This document shows, in pieces, positions 47,401-62,400 of a stretch of DNA of 64,000 nucleotides. The DNA is taken from assembly GCA_905147135.1 (NCBI GenBank), contig LR990042.1, positions 10,407,545 to 10,471,544 of the forward strand, given 5' to 3'. Numbering within the stretch: the stretch's first letter is position 1; the number at the start of each line of letters is the position of its first letter. Under the pieces are notes generated by a model. The model was not told where the DNA came from and did no database searches. It saw nothing but the letters and a program-made list of their open reading frames with translations. The translations under genes and the position numbers were made by a program. Source of the DNA: Blastobasis lacticolella. Taxonomy: Eukaryota; Arthropoda; Insecta; Lepidoptera; Blastobasidae.

Positions 47401-50400
47401 GGAGTTTTGCTCGTTGAACTCGATCTATGATATAGACCCGCAATTTACAAGTCGTAAATACTTTACCAGTCGTAAATAGCTTTACAAGACAGCGTCTAAA
47501 AGAACTCCAATACTCACTAGATCTCTTAACTTTATTTGACTTCACAAGACTTTTATCAACACATGCGTGAGTTTCTTCAAACAGAAACGTAACAAAGAAT
47601 ATCAGGACCCAAAAGTTCGCTTGAATAGATTTCATACAAGGTTGACGCGTATAATATCGGATCTTATTCGGTTCACTTACACTGAATAACATATTGATGC
47701 TCTTTATTAATGTTAGGTATTTTGTGTTTCCCTTTGACGTGTCAACTCTAGTTATAGGTACCTAATCTTAATAGACGGTGAAGATTCAACCTCATACCTT
47801 GGAGCCAAATAGGTCGCGAACTGTGCGGTTCCAAAGGAACTTTTTCTCACACACACTAAGGTTGTGGGATGAACTACCTGGAGAGGTTTTCCCTGTAGAG
47901 TACAACGTGGAGTTCTTCAAGAAAGGGTTAAAAAGGTTTTTACGGGGTCGGCAACGCGTGGGTGATGCCCCTGGTATTGCAAACGTCCATAGGCTGCGGT
48001 AACTGATTACCATCAGGCAGGCCGTAACTTGTTTGCCACCTTAGTAGTATATAAAAAAAGGTGCTCTAGGTAAGTTTGGGTAATTTATCATCAGCATCAC
48101 AGCCCATAACAGTCTACTGCACGACTTAGGGCCTCTGCCACGAACTGGAAGGTTATTGCCATAATCTCCACGCTTGGCAGGCGAGTTGGAGATCGCAGTG
48201 CTATAAATATAACAATGGAAAACGCTGCTGCCCATTTTCCAGCCTACGGAGACTAGATATTTTGCCTCAAAAACTTGAGTTGCCTTTTACGACATCTACG
48301 AGTGTGAGGGGTTGGTGCTTTTCTACTCCGCCGGACACCACACGGCCAATTAAATAGCAAGCCCGATATTTCGACATATATCGATAGTCAACAAAGGTAC
48401 GCGTTGGAAACCCGGAACATACATTTAAAACCCTTATTTTCATCCCATTTATAACACGGAAACAAGTTGCATTAATTAAAGAGCGCACCCTCTTAAAATT
48501 TCACGACGAAAGTGGCAAAAAATAAAACGGGTCATGTAATTCCTAATGGGTCGCTTTACCTCCACATTAGACACATACAAAACGTAAGGGTTATCGCATC
48601 TACCTGCAGGAAAGGTCCCAGTTTACAAATTTGTTCGTCGAGCTTACATTGCGCCATTTAAAAGGTTGAGGTGGCCTAAGTAAATAGAAAACTGGGAATG
48701 CCGATTCAAGCGGTCCCTGTTATCGCGTTACTGGACTAAGCAGAAACTTTAAGGCTTTAGAGTAACAACATCCGGAGTCCTAAAGTCAGAACTATTACGA
48801 TTGACCCTAAGAAAACACCACTTACCGTACATAAGTATCCGATTAACCAAAATACATCATCATCATCATAACAGCCCATAACAGTTCACTGCATAGTCCA
48901 GGGCCTCTCGCACGAGAGCGGATGTTATTGCCATAATCTCCACGCTTGCCAAGATCGCAGTGTTATAAATAGGGATGAAAACCCCATGCCCATTGTCCAG
49001 CTTACGGAGACTATAGCTATTTTGAAAATGAAAATGAAAAAGTATTTATTGAATTAGGATTACGTTAATTAATCTCTTTTCAAAACTCAAAATCTAACGG
49101 AAAACAAAGGGAAAGTTAAGCGAGCTCGTCCAGGTAGGGGGCGACGCATGCAGACCGATCAGCGCGTACGAGGGCTTACTCCGGCGAGACACTGGGCACC
49201 GATACACGCCACGCACATAACCGCCTAGGCGATGTGCGGCGTGTGCCCGGCCCCAGCCAGACCGCCGGCGCTCACACCCGCACGCACCAGCCGGCCTACC
49301 CGCGTCGCCCCCTGACCTCGGAACAAATAAGTAAAAAGAATGTCGTCTGTCTGTCAGTATGCCGCTTCAGTTAGGAAAATGACCATCTGTGGGAAAAAGA
49401 AACGGCAAGAAACCCACAGGTACATTTAAATATGATTACGTTGCATTGATACATTTGTCAATTTAATTTGAGTAAGCCTGTCTTGATTGGAATATGATGT
49501 GAACCTCTACAAATCGGTCAAGATAACTAAAAATAAAAATAAAAATATTTGTTATTCAATGACTATTCCAAATCATATCATTCTCACCCAATTTACAAAA
49601 TTGTAAATTTATAAATAACTTCCTATTTCGAAGAGCTAGTAGTATACACCATACATTTTTGTCTTTGATATATTCATCAATTTTATAATAGGCTTTTTTG
49701 CATTAAAGTTGTTTTCACCTTTTCTTTAAATTGTGATTCAGGCAAATTAATAATACATTCAGGAATATGATTATAAAATCTGGCCACGAAAAAATTTGTC
49801 GCCTTGTACGACACCCATGAGCGTATAGGGTTGATTCTATTACTCTGCCGGGCAACAAACGGTTTCGAAAAAAACGTCAACTAGGTATATAAACAAAATA
49901 AGAAAAATGATATATATACAATAGCAAGTTGTAACGGTAATATAAAGTGTGTGTGGTAGATATTCATATCTATTATACCTACATACTTTCCGCAAAATAG
50001 GTAAAAGTAAGTATAAATCGATTCTTCACCAGTGTCATATCTTGTGCTAGCACATGGCTAATATCTAACTGCGTTCCAATTTTCTAGTACTAAATCTCCA
50101 ATGCAGATTCCAGTATTCCGTGATTCCGAATAGGAACGTGCCCAATCTGCTGGACCCATCTACTCCGTACTCAATAACTGCTGGTTCGCATGACCGTCTG
50201 GGTCTCCTATCTTCGTCAAGATGGGGTAACACTCGATGTCTATCTCTGACGCAATAACAATAAATAATCCAGCGATCACAAGACGGCCCATTTATAGCTA
50301 CGTGACTAAGCCCCGTATGGCATAAATTAAATGTAATGGTTTTCTATAACTAATATATGTAATTCGTGGATACAAAGTAAACTTACTGTAATGTTAAATT

Positions 50401-53400
50401 GAAAATATCGCATGATTCTGAAAAATAAGATGATAATAATAGTGCATCAGCGTAGCATAAAATGTAATCTACTCTTAACCAACTTCTCATGTTTATGTAA
50501 ATAAGCAAATCTCAGAGGCGCCTTCTGCTTCGGTAGGCACTAGACTTCGGTTGGTTGATGTCGAATTGACTGTAAGTCAAATTCAGGGCGTAGTGTTTAG
50601 TTTACTACATTTTACCTTAGGGATATTTTTCCCTTTTACTATTTCGTAGCCACTTCTGTCCCTTTGCAAAGGGCAAAGGGCTCCCCATCCACCTTCCATG
50701 ACTTACGGTCGGATGCTTTCCGAAGTGGCTAAAATAAATAATAATAAATAACTATTTCGTAAGCAATTATCAAATAGAATCGTCACTGTAAAGGACAGAC
50801 CGAAATGCTGCTCGAAATAGGCTAACATTAAGGGTCTCATGCGTCGCGTTTTTAACGCTCAAAATACGCCGAAGCCACACGGCGATTTTGGCGCAGCTCA
50901 CTATGTATAGCTGCACCACAATCGCAAAAAGTATTTACATGGCGTTCTTATGGATGCTACCATACTAGGCGAAGTACGCAGTCTCGTAAAGTCTGTCTGT
51001 TAAACAGTGACTTAAGGCGCGTCACAACGTACGCAAGGTAGCGTATTCCTCTCAAAAGGGCTCAAAGAGGAGTAATTAATGATGAAGAAGCCCATTAGAT
51101 ACCCTACTTACAAACTACATACTGAATGCAAAATCTTAACTGTCAGACAGCTCTACTTAATGCAGATCGTGCTAAGAAAGCACGAACTTATTTCTCTTGA
51201 CCCTCTCCTAGCTAGAAATTCTCGTCGAAGCAATCGCATTTGCCAGCAGAAACAACACCGGACAACTACAGCTAGTAGACAACATCTTGTGCGGAGTCCA
51301 TTTCTCTACAACAGAATAAATAATGCCCTAGGTATATACCATTTAAGTAAAATAAGCTGCAAAAGTAAACTCCGGGAGCATCTCTTGGGGCTAAACTATG
51401 TGGATACAGAAAATATATTAAAAACCTCAGCCTAGTTGTTTGGTTTTTGGTTTGTATCTGTATTCTCTCTAAGTGTATTTATAAATACAGTGGCGAGTAC
51501 CACAGACACACGCCCATACACCCCCCCTCCCCCACACCACTCTCTCTCACCCCACCCCCCAATAACAGACACACACACAGCCTAAAAGTATGAACACATT
51601 ATTTTCTTTAGATTAACAAAAAATATTATTTTATTTTTAAGGTAAATTATAAAACAAATTCAAATGCGCTGGTGGAGGGCGCTGGCATACGTAACAGTCT
51701 TTGACTAGCACGGTTGCCGACGTGTTCGCATAACCCTGTACAATTTGTCCAAAATAAAGATTTGTATTATGTATTTGTATTTTGAGCTCCGGTATGGATA
51801 GCTTGCGTCAAATACGCTACACATGATCCACGTCACAACGTGTCAGTCAGTTACAATTTTATTCGAAAGTCGCAAACGAGCGCGTAAAGAATTTGTATGG
51901 GGAATTTTATAGTAGCGCCCCTGGCAGTTGCGTGATGAGTTATAATTCTATTAAGTGGTGGCCACTGGATGTTACTTTTGACGACCGCTGTATTACAAAT
52001 TTGACCATCAAGTCTCCACCACAAATAACATCGGAGTTCCTATAATATCGGACACACTAACAGATGTGAGTCATTACGATTGCAAATGGCTTTCTCTTTC
52101 GCTAAGCCGCGACTATCCCGAGCCCGAGATGTCGCAAGAAAGATAATAGTTCCCACATAATGGACATGTGATACTTCTGGGAGAGAACATACGTAGGAAA
52201 AATGTGACCCTATTATAGGAGAAGATAAGATTTCCAGCGGCAGAACTGTAAGCTTTTCAAAATAAAATTGATGGAATTGACAAAAAGTATAATAGGGTTC
52301 TCGGATAAATTTATAAAGCTCCTGCTAGACCCAAATAAAGGAAAGCTTTGTGCTATGTATGACAAATCCAAAAAAGTTATACACATAACGATATATAGTC
52401 TTTACGGCTGATTAAGCTTTGTTTTGAGGCTACATTATTTTTATTTATTTTTTATTACTTTACTAGCCAGGCATTTGACCGCCACCTCACCTGTTGGTAA
52501 GTAACGATGCGGTCTATGATGGAGCATGCCTGTCTAGGAACAGCCTATTGACTCTAGCCTTAAAGGCATCCAGATTATATTGATCAGGGAACACACTCGC
52601 AGGCAACGCATTCCACTCCTTAGCCGTACGCATTATAAAAGTCAAGCCAAAGCGGCTCGTGCGGATAGTTGGAAGATCCACGACATAAGGATGAAGCGCT
52701 CGCCCGGATCGCGTCTCCCGATGGCGGAAAGGGGCCGGCGGAATGAGGTCGTGCAACTGCTTCGCACACTCTCCGAAGTGCAACCTGTAGAAAACCGACA
52801 AACGCGCAACCCTACGCCGATGCTCGAGGCTCTGCAGCTTAGCCTCAATTAACTGCGGATCACAAATTAATCTCTTTGCCCGTTTTTCCACCGAATCCAA
52901 AGCAGCCAGTTGGTATTTGGCTGATCCATCCCAGAGGTGGCAGCAGTACTCCATGCAAGATCGGACTTGTGCTTGATATAATTGAAGCAACTGCCTTGAA
53001 GTGAAGTACCGCTTGACCTTCGAGAGGATTCCAAGTTTTTTTGCAGCAGTCTTGGCTTTTGATTCGATGTACTGTCCAAAGTTGAGATCGGTTGATAGCT
53101 CAACACCCAGGACACACCCCGGAAAGTCGGAGGTAGATGGAATGGACTCCGTTTAGCCGAAAACAAACACGCCTGTGTTTTAGTGGCGTTGAACGACACT
53201 AGATTGGCTTCGCCCCAATCGGACACTGCCTTGAGAGCCTCGTTCAAGCGACCAACCATGGCCTCTAGACAAGACTGAATATCGCCCCTGCTAGCTTTTG
53301 CATCTGACAGATATCTATCCGTTACTGTGCTGTCGTCTGCGTACCCAAAGATACCGGGTCCAAGCAGATTGTTAATATGCAGCAGGAAAAGAGTCGCGGA

Positions 53401-56400
53401 CAGAACCGACCCCTGAGGAACTCCCGCGTCGATAGCCTTAAGTTCAGACGTGTAACCGTCTAGAACTACACGGATTGATCGTTCACTCAGAAAATCCGAT
53501 ATCCAGGTGCAAAAGCCAGCAGGAATACCATATGAGGGAAGCTTGCTTAAAAGGGCTGCGTGCCAAACCCTGTCAAAGGCCTTGGAGATATCGAGAGACA
53601 CAGCAAGGGCCTCGCCATGCCTCTCAATGGCCTCACTCCACATATGAGTAGCATACACCAGAAGGTCCCCAGTTGACCGACCACAGCGGAATCCGTACTG
53701 GTGATCGCTGAGGAGATCGTTACCTTCAAGATGCACGAGGAGTTTCTTGTTCAGTGCACGCTCCATAATCTTACAGAGTATGAAGGTAACCGAAATAGGG
53801 CGGTAGTTGGCAGGGTCTGCGCGGCTGCCCTTCTTGGGCACGGGCTGCACATTGGCAAGCTTCCATGTCTTCGGTACAATTCCAATCTCTAGTGAGAGGC
53901 GATACAGGCGCGTGAGAATAGGAGACAACTCGGGGGCACAACTACGCAGGACTATTGCTGGTATACCATCTGGTCCACTAGCCTTGTTCACGTCTAGACT
54001 CCGCAGGATTTATCAGATCTCTTTCTGATGTATACGCACCTCTGCCATAGTGCAGTCAGCGCGGGGTGAGATAGGTGGAGTTTTACCTGCAGTATCCAAA
54101 CGTGAATTCGCTGCGAATTGAGAAGCAAGTAAATTTGCTTTCTCTTCCGCAGCATGCGCCAGTGTCCCATCCGGTTTCAGCAATGGTGGTAACGAAGATT
54201 GACTAAAGTTGGATTCGACCGCTTTTGCCAAAGACCAAAACGCCTTACTCCCAGGAGGGTAAGAGGCCAGTTTGGTGCCAATCCGACCTATGTGGTCGAA
54301 TCGAGCCCTGCGTAGCGTCCTTTTGCAAGACTTGGCGGCGAGGTTAAAGGCTTTCTTCAGTTTGCGAGTATCCGGAGACATATGCGCTCGAGCCTCAGCC
54401 CAGGCCGAGTATGCCGCTTGCTTCAGCGCTTCAGCGCGACTGCAGTCAGCACTAAACCATGGACAAGACTTGCCATTCATCGCTACGTCAGAATATGGAA
54501 TGAAGTATTCCATTCCCTGCCGTATAACCGCGGTAACGGCTTCAGCACAACTCGACGGATCGCCCGAAGAGAAGCATGCCTCCCGCCAAGGATAGGACGA
54601 AAAAAAGTGACGCATCTCATCCCAATCTGCTGATTTGTATCGCCACACCCGTCGGGGGTTGCATGGGCTTTGCTCGGGTGGGGAATAGACGTATACAGAT
54701 TTCACCAGACAGTGATGTGCGTATAATGATTTCACAGAGTGGATGTACCCAGTGGTGCGGAAACCGATACTGAGTGCCTGTCCGGATCAGTTGTCAGCAG
54801 AAGGTCTAAGCAATTGGCGGAATGGGTTTCGACATCCGGTACCCTCGTGGCGCAGTTTACTAGCTGGATGAGATCTAGCGACAGAGCTAGTTTACGCACC
54901 TCTCTCCCAGCATGATTGGTCACTTGGTATGGGAAAAGCCACTCTTGGTGGTGGGCATTGAAATCTCCCAGAATGACCAGCTGCGCCGCGGGATAACGTT
55001 CCCTCGCTTCATCCGCCGCTTCAATGAGATGGTCACATAAACGAGTCGTCTCCTGGACCCCGCTGTGAGATCGATAGACGTAGGCAAACAAGATTTGCAC
55101 TTGACCGGTATCCACTAGAAGCCACAAAATGGACAAACCAGACCCTTCAAAGCATTTGGGACGCCGAATGCAGATGTCGTCGCGAGCGTACACACAGACT
55201 CCGGCACGAGGAACGAACTTGTGCTCGAGAGAATACCCTGGGTAGCTGAGGTACGCCGCGTCAGCCGGACTTCTGATCTGCGTCTCAGTGAGGAACAGCA
55301 GCTGCGGTTTTTCAGTCTCGAGGTGGTGGTGGACTGTATTGAGATTTGAGTGCAGGCCTCGGATGTTAGTGAGGTGCACTTTGAGTGGGAGGGAGGGAGG
55401 GAGTATATTAATAATTTGGTCTTGTCCATTTAGCTCCAAATCACATTATTCTGTACTTAAGTAATTATTGGTCAAGTTTGGGTTTCTTTCTGCGTAGTAA
55501 CCCGGAGAATATTTTTAAAATGTCACACTATTCTATGTTCAAAGCAAGTGAAGCTTGTACTATGGATACTAGAGGCTGCTATCAAATACTATAATAGAAT
55601 AAACTTAACCCAAGACTTATATTTGTAATATTTGGGCTAGTGAATATACCCTATTATATGTAAAATGATTCATTGAAGATGCTATTTGTGCAAAAGTTTT
55701 TATATTACCGATTATCATTTGTTTTCGCGTTTTGGAACATATTTGGCACATTACTTTCTTCAATTCATTGCATCGATCTACTTACTTCGACTTTTGGCGA
55801 TGGGGTACCATCTAAAACCAGTCTAGTCTTTTTGTTCTCCAGCGTAAAAATTACATGGTGAAGGATTTTAGATGCGTTAAAAGGCCGTTTCACGCATTCA
55901 AAATGTATGGTTTGGAGGTACCTCAAACTTTAATAAGGTGGAAAAAGTCTATGAAAATTTATCAATCAGCACTGTATTTGTGTATTTTGAAAAACCATAA
56001 TAAATTAATTTTCGGTCTAGAATTTGTTTCTCTTTCTTATTAGGATAAGATCAAATCTGAGGGTATAACATCCCTTATCTTATATCATAGTAAAAAAACC
56101 GCTTATGTTAGTTAGTTAAAATAGTATGACCCAAAATTTGGACCACATACAAACTATAATCTAAAGGCTGCGTATCGGGGACAGTCCAGCACTTATTGGC
56201 GGATGTCCAGGACAATGTTCAATTTCCTTCAATGGCTTTACAAAAAATCGAAATGGTTGAATTTGAATAAAGTACTTACTATATAAAATATCTACAGAGA
56301 ACTAAACACTCCTATTAAAACGTAAAATTGGAAACGGAATGGTGCCCGGAACGATGTTATGTAAAATGTGTGTTAATAGAAAAAAAGACAAATCTATTGA

Positions 56401-59400
56401 GAACGATGCCCGTAATAGGTACTTAATCGTTAGGTGAGGCGTATCTTTTCTTCAGTAGCTTCTAAATGACAGTTTTCAGTGCGACTGTGGCATTTCTCCG
56501 CAAACCATGGACCACTTCATTTCATGCTCGGCGTTTAAAACTTGTACAATGTAGAACTTGCTCGAGGTCAATTCAAAAGCTGTATGCGTCGCCGAATACT
56601 GGGCGAATAAAGTGTAAGTTACATTTTAGTTCATCGATTCGATAAGAAGAAGAAGTAACTTCCCTATTGACCGCATATAACTTCTTCTTACAACCAATTT
56701 CACTGTTGTATATTTCATTTGAGAATATTTTTAGGATATTCGTATTAAACATCTCAACCGTTGGATATCCATTCCTGAACATAGGGAATATTCGTACAAT
56801 TTTAATCTAAAGTAAATTCTTTTCTCTAATAGCAAGGGTTAGGGCCATAATGTCTCCCAACCAGACGTTGAAGTAGTGGCTCGAATGCGACGCGACGTCT
56901 GGTACCTTACTTAATAAAGTTTGATGGGAGGCGCCCTTTGTTAGTAAATCAAATTAAGGAAATTTCTGCTCTCTCCAACTGTAATTCGATAAGCGATAGT
57001 GATCTGGACCTTGGAGTAACAGACAAAGCAGCTCTGCATAATATGCCTATAAATTATATGAGATCGAAGGTATATAGTAGCGTAATGAAGAATCAGGGAA
57101 TTTATTACATAGTAAATATTAATTGGGAACCGTTGCGTAACGCTGGGCAAATATTCTTACTTGCGTACTTCTATACCTACATACACAGTCTAAAACAAAG
57201 TCGCTTCCCGCCGTCTGTCTGTATGTACGCTTAGATCTTTTTAAATACGCAACGGATTTTATAGCGGTTTTCATCAATCGATAGAGTAATTCATGGGGAA
57301 TGTTGATATGCAAGAAAAAGGGTAGGTTGGTAGGTGTAAGGTAGAGTTAGAGGTAGGAGTAGCGTAGGGATAGGACGCCAAGCAAACGAAGTCGCACCAG
57401 GGCCGCTAGTAATATTATAAATGAGAAAGCAACTCGGTCTGACTGATAATAAAAAAGCTAAACCACTACACAAATTTTCATGAAAAAGTTTAGCATCTTA
57501 AAATGGGCATAGGCTACCTTTTATTCCCCTTCTATCGCAAGCTCGTAAGACGTAGCTACTATAGTCCACGTGTGTGGAGCCGCGGTCGGAAATCTGTATG
57601 AAAATAAATCTAACCAATTTACTTTTTAAGTTAGGTTATGGTAAGCTTAGATAAAAGTATTCAAAATTAGGCTACCCGCTTGGAACGCCCTATTTTTAAA
57701 GACGTTTTCTAAGTGAAATCTACTCGATTCAAAGTTATTTTCAGCTTTTGCTGTAACATTTACAACGTTGGAAAAGTCGGAGTTTAACGTCTATTTCTGC
57801 CCTCCGTTTGTTAGAACTCTGGTCCGTTGTGAGAGTGGAATAAAATATTAGGTTCCATCAAGTTAATCTACTCTTCGACAATAACAGAATGCGACATTGT
57901 GGTAGAATGTTCTATATATAGTAGAATGTATAATAATATTCGAGGAGCGTCGGTGGCGGAGTGGGTAAGGTACCCGACTCGTAGACGAAAGATATCGGGT
58001 TCGAATTCCACTGCGGCCATGTACCAATATAACTCAGAAAAGCGTCAAGTAATGTACTTATGTACATTGAGAGCATAAGTTAGCAATCGACTAATGTACT
58101 TAACTCAAAAAGAGTCATTGATACATGGCGGCAGTGGGATACAAACCTTTTTTGTACAAACCTTTTAATTCCATTAATAAGAATTCCATTTTGAACTCTC
58201 CAGTTAGTTCATTCCACAACCTTAGTGTGCGTGGAAGAAAGTTCCTTTGTACCTAAATAGTTAAGAACGAAATACAGAGAATTTTTTATATTTTAGCATA
58301 GCCATAACTAAGGTAATGAGGATAATGTAAAAAAAACTTTACGTTAACTTTAAATAATAAATCAATATCAATATAAATATATTTGACACAATAAGTTTTT
58401 AACCCATGGCGAAAACAGAGGGGTGTTACAAGTTTGACGTATGTATCGTTGTATCTGTGGCTTTGTGTATCTGTCTGTGGCATCGTAGCTCCGATTTGGA
58501 TGCGGTTTTCTTTATTTGAAAACCAGTTTTTAGCTAGTGTCCAATAAGAAGAGACTTGGCGGGTCACGAGGTTCGACTTGCGCTGCATACGATTACCTTT
58601 GCGAAATCCCCTCCACTGTCATTTGACAAGTCTCTTCTTTCGTGACTCGGGTTATAATCGAGATGGTTATTAGCTTTGTTTCATTAAAATCGGTTCTGTA
58701 GTTTAGAAAATTATTGAGTTCAAGTAAACTTGGTCGGGGGTACGACTTTTTCTGTAGATCACAATAACCGCACAAATGCAAAATGTCACCCTAAATTTAG
58801 GAGACAACAAAATTGCATACCATTACGACTAAAGCACAATGGCAGGAATCAAATCAGTTTCGGTAAACCCTGGAGAGATACAATTACCGGGTAGTGATGT
58901 GGGTACAATGAGGAAACCACAAATCACCTCTGATAGAGGCTTACCGGGGTCTAGATAGTTCGTAAGTGGCAGGTGTCTGTTTTAGGAAACCCATTATCAT
59001 TCAATAAATTGGAATTTTAAATTTTCCATTACATTTGTGATATGAGATGCACTAGAAACAAAATAGCAAAAAGTAATTTGTTTATTCATCAAATTTATAT
59101 TATGGTCACAGTTTCTTAAAAGAAAAAATTAAATTAAATGACACGGTCTAGATAGTATTCGTAAGTGGCAGGTGTTTGTATTATTTTTCAATAAATTGAA
59201 ATTTTACTTTTCCCTAACATTAGTTGTATGTTATAAGACGGCAAAAAGTTATAATAATCATTATCATTTGTTTATTTATCAAATTAATATTACAGTTTTA
59301 TAAAGAAAAAAGCATACGTAATTAAATGATACGTCAAGGTGAAAGAATTAGAAAAATTACATACATTTGAAACTTAATACATTGGTCACAAAATATTTTG

Positions 59401-62400
59401 AGTATCTTCAATACCTGACACTTACGTAATCGATAATTTCACTATCCTTAGAAATTCGTGGAGCGATCCCTCAAGTATCGGCACTCACATAAAAGCATCC
59501 AGTGACATTTGCTATGATTGATAAATTGCCAGTCGATCATTTTCTTCTCCCAAACGTGATGAAGAATGACTAAATAATAAATTTCGTGGAGGCGTAAACC
59601 TCGAGCTTTGATGGTGATGCAAGATTTTAGGATTTATTTTTATCAGTTTATTCATTTTTGAGGAGTTGCAACATTGTTAGTGACTAGCTGCCAGGGAGTT
59701 TACCCTTTTTGGAGTTTCTTAGTAAACCAAGGAACCTTTACAGTGTCGCCATGTCTTTCAAATGTTTACACTTATTGAGGTACATTCTCTTATTTTTTTG
59801 TAATACAGACAGAGAAACAGTCGAGCAGGCCACCTGATCGAAAGTTTTCATCGCGGCCTATAGACATCAGCAACACCAGAGCGCTACCAATGCGTTGCTC
59901 GCCCCTAAGGAGACCTCTAATATACCTCTAACGTAAAGCGGGGAATAATTTTTTTTTCGTGTAACTATAGTCCATTGTGTGGTGTGTCGTTGGATAGGTC
60001 TTATGAAATAGGGATTTGACACGGCTTGACCAGTTTTTTTCACTTCTGTGCCAAGCTTCTTTACGTTCGTGGTATAATAGGTACGTTCTTAATTTAATTG
60101 TTTGACGACCCAGGGACGATCATTATCATGCGACCGGTCAAGCCAGCATTAATTAATTTTCAAACTGACCTTTGAAAGTACGTGACATTCACGCAAATAA
60201 GGGTAGCAGAATATTGAATAGTGAATTAATGGAGCCGTACCGTTTTATTGTAATTTTTTTAAATTATAGTTATTGCTTACCATCAGATTGACTGTCTGCT
60301 TGTTTGTCGCTGAGTAATGTAAAAAGCACAAATATTACGCTCGGGATTTAATTACCTACCTACGGACACACAAATTAAACAAAATATTTGTGTCTGTTTT
60401 GTTTAAATTAAACAAATTTTTTTTTTAATTTCTGTGCCTACGGATAGATTAAATTTCGATTTATTTTTACTAAAATGTAATTATATCATATTTGCGCAAC
60501 GTGGTATTTTTTTATATCTAACTAGCTGACCCGGCAAACGTTGTTTTGCCATATAAATAAAATGGCTATTAAAAAATAAGGGTTGATCGTAGAAGGGTGA
60601 AAATTGAGGATTGTATGTATTTTTGTATGTTGTATCATAAAAAAATAGAAATTAAAAATTTTGTCTAAAAAATAAAAAATAAAATTTAGGGGTGGACTAC
60701 CCCTAACATTTAGGGGGATGAAAAATAGATGTTGGCCGTTTCTCATAGATACCGGATAAGCACAAAAAATTTCATCAAAATCGGTCAAGCCGTTTCGGAG
60801 GAGTATGGCAACGAAAACTGTGACACGAGAATTTTATATATTAGATTATGTAACCATAGCTATTTAAGACGTTCTTCTAATTTGACTTTTCAAGACCTGC
60901 CTCGCCAAAAGGCTATTTATACCGCGAAGGTAAACTTCGGGATTGAACCTGCGTATGTCTTAGAAGAAATTCGGGGATTAGTCCGTAATCCGCTAACCCC
61001 CACTTTGTCTGTGAGGTGGATTAAGGCATAATTCCCTCTCAGAGAAATTAGTGAGGAGACCTAGCCTTAACAGTGAGGCAAGTTAGGGATGTTTGGCCTG
61101 TGTATGGCTGTTGGGTATTTTGTTCCCTCGTAACTATTAAACAGATGAACCGATTTAGACAATCGATTTGTATTTGTGGCGAGATTGTCGTTGGATGCGT
61201 TAAAATTTAACCAATGCTTGAAGTTCAAATTGTTTACAAAAAAACGAGATTAGCTCCCTAGAAATTGGATCATCCTTACCATGACAAACATGACACTAAT
61301 GTACAGAAACAATGACACAGAATACCTACGCGTCAAATTTATAGCAGCTCAAATGTTTTTCTATAAATAAATTAGTACTGAAGAAATTAATAAAACAATT
61401 CTTTTTATAGATAGATAGGTACTGATTCGAAATTTCAAGAAATTAATTCGTCTTTGCTACGGAATTTAAAATAACATACCTAATTGAAAAGAGCTAGGTT
61501 TTTACCAAGCGGGGGCGCGTTTTTCCGTTGTTACGGCAAAAAGACCTTTCACGTCGGGTTATTGTTTTCTTTGAACTTTTACCGGAGTCTTGTCTTATAT
61601 TTTAATTACGACCCGTTTTATTTTTGTGGTTATACAGGCATTGTCTTTTATGCTCGAATATTTATCATAATCTAGGTGGGGTTTTATTAAATTCGTTGTA
61701 CTGGTCTACAGGGGATCCTTGTGATGTTTTTATAATTTGTTGTTTTTATAACTTTTACAGTGGTATAGGACGTCCTCTGTTCAGATGGAGTGACAATTTA
61801 CGAATAGCTATAAGTGGATGCTAGATGCGATAATTGCGATATTGGCTCTCTTTGGGAGAGGCCTATGTCCAGTAGTGGGCTAGAGTGGGCTGAAGACGAT
61901 GATGATGATGACATTAACCACAATTTAAATAATTTAATAATTTTTTACCGTTTCCATTAATACGATGAATTCTTACTCGTTTATAAACCTTCCTTTTTGT
62001 GGGTCGTGGCGTTATTCTGTAGACATGTACCACCGCCTTACCAATTTCTGCCGTCAAACTACAAAGCTTGCAGTAATTTTGTGCTCGAGGCGTAAGTGGC
62101 ATGGCACCTCCTCATATACGTTCACGTACAATATAGATAAGAGCAAATTGTGCTTATTGCCACTTTAAGTTTTATGTGGGTAGGGTATAGGTGGTAGGAC
62201 TCTGTCAAGCCTGAGAAGTCCGCCTGGGTGAGTACCACCGTTTAATCTATGTCTGCCACAAAGCAACAATGCTTGCATTGTTCTGTTCCGGTTGGAAAGA
62301 TAAATTAGTCAGCAAAATTACAGGCATGAGGCATTTCATCTTAGTCCTCACAGTGACATACCTGCGGTTCTGCATTTTTGTTACTGCATGTAAATTGTGC

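Noticed and set aside
48841..49020. CRISPR-like repeats from the recurring 'gtccactgcaggac' blocks
   Set aside because: Copies are kilobases apart and part of a ~250-bp dispersed repeat; this is eukaryotic sequence.
49120..49330. GC-rich block as a CpG-island promoter
   Set aside because: It is continuous on the minus strand with a LINE-like 3' UTR and poly-T/A-rich tail.
57955..58025. Possible functional tRNA gene
   Set aside because: A and B boxes are good, but the sequence lacks a closing acceptor stem, and related heads at 27,060 and 34,000 are parts of SINEs.
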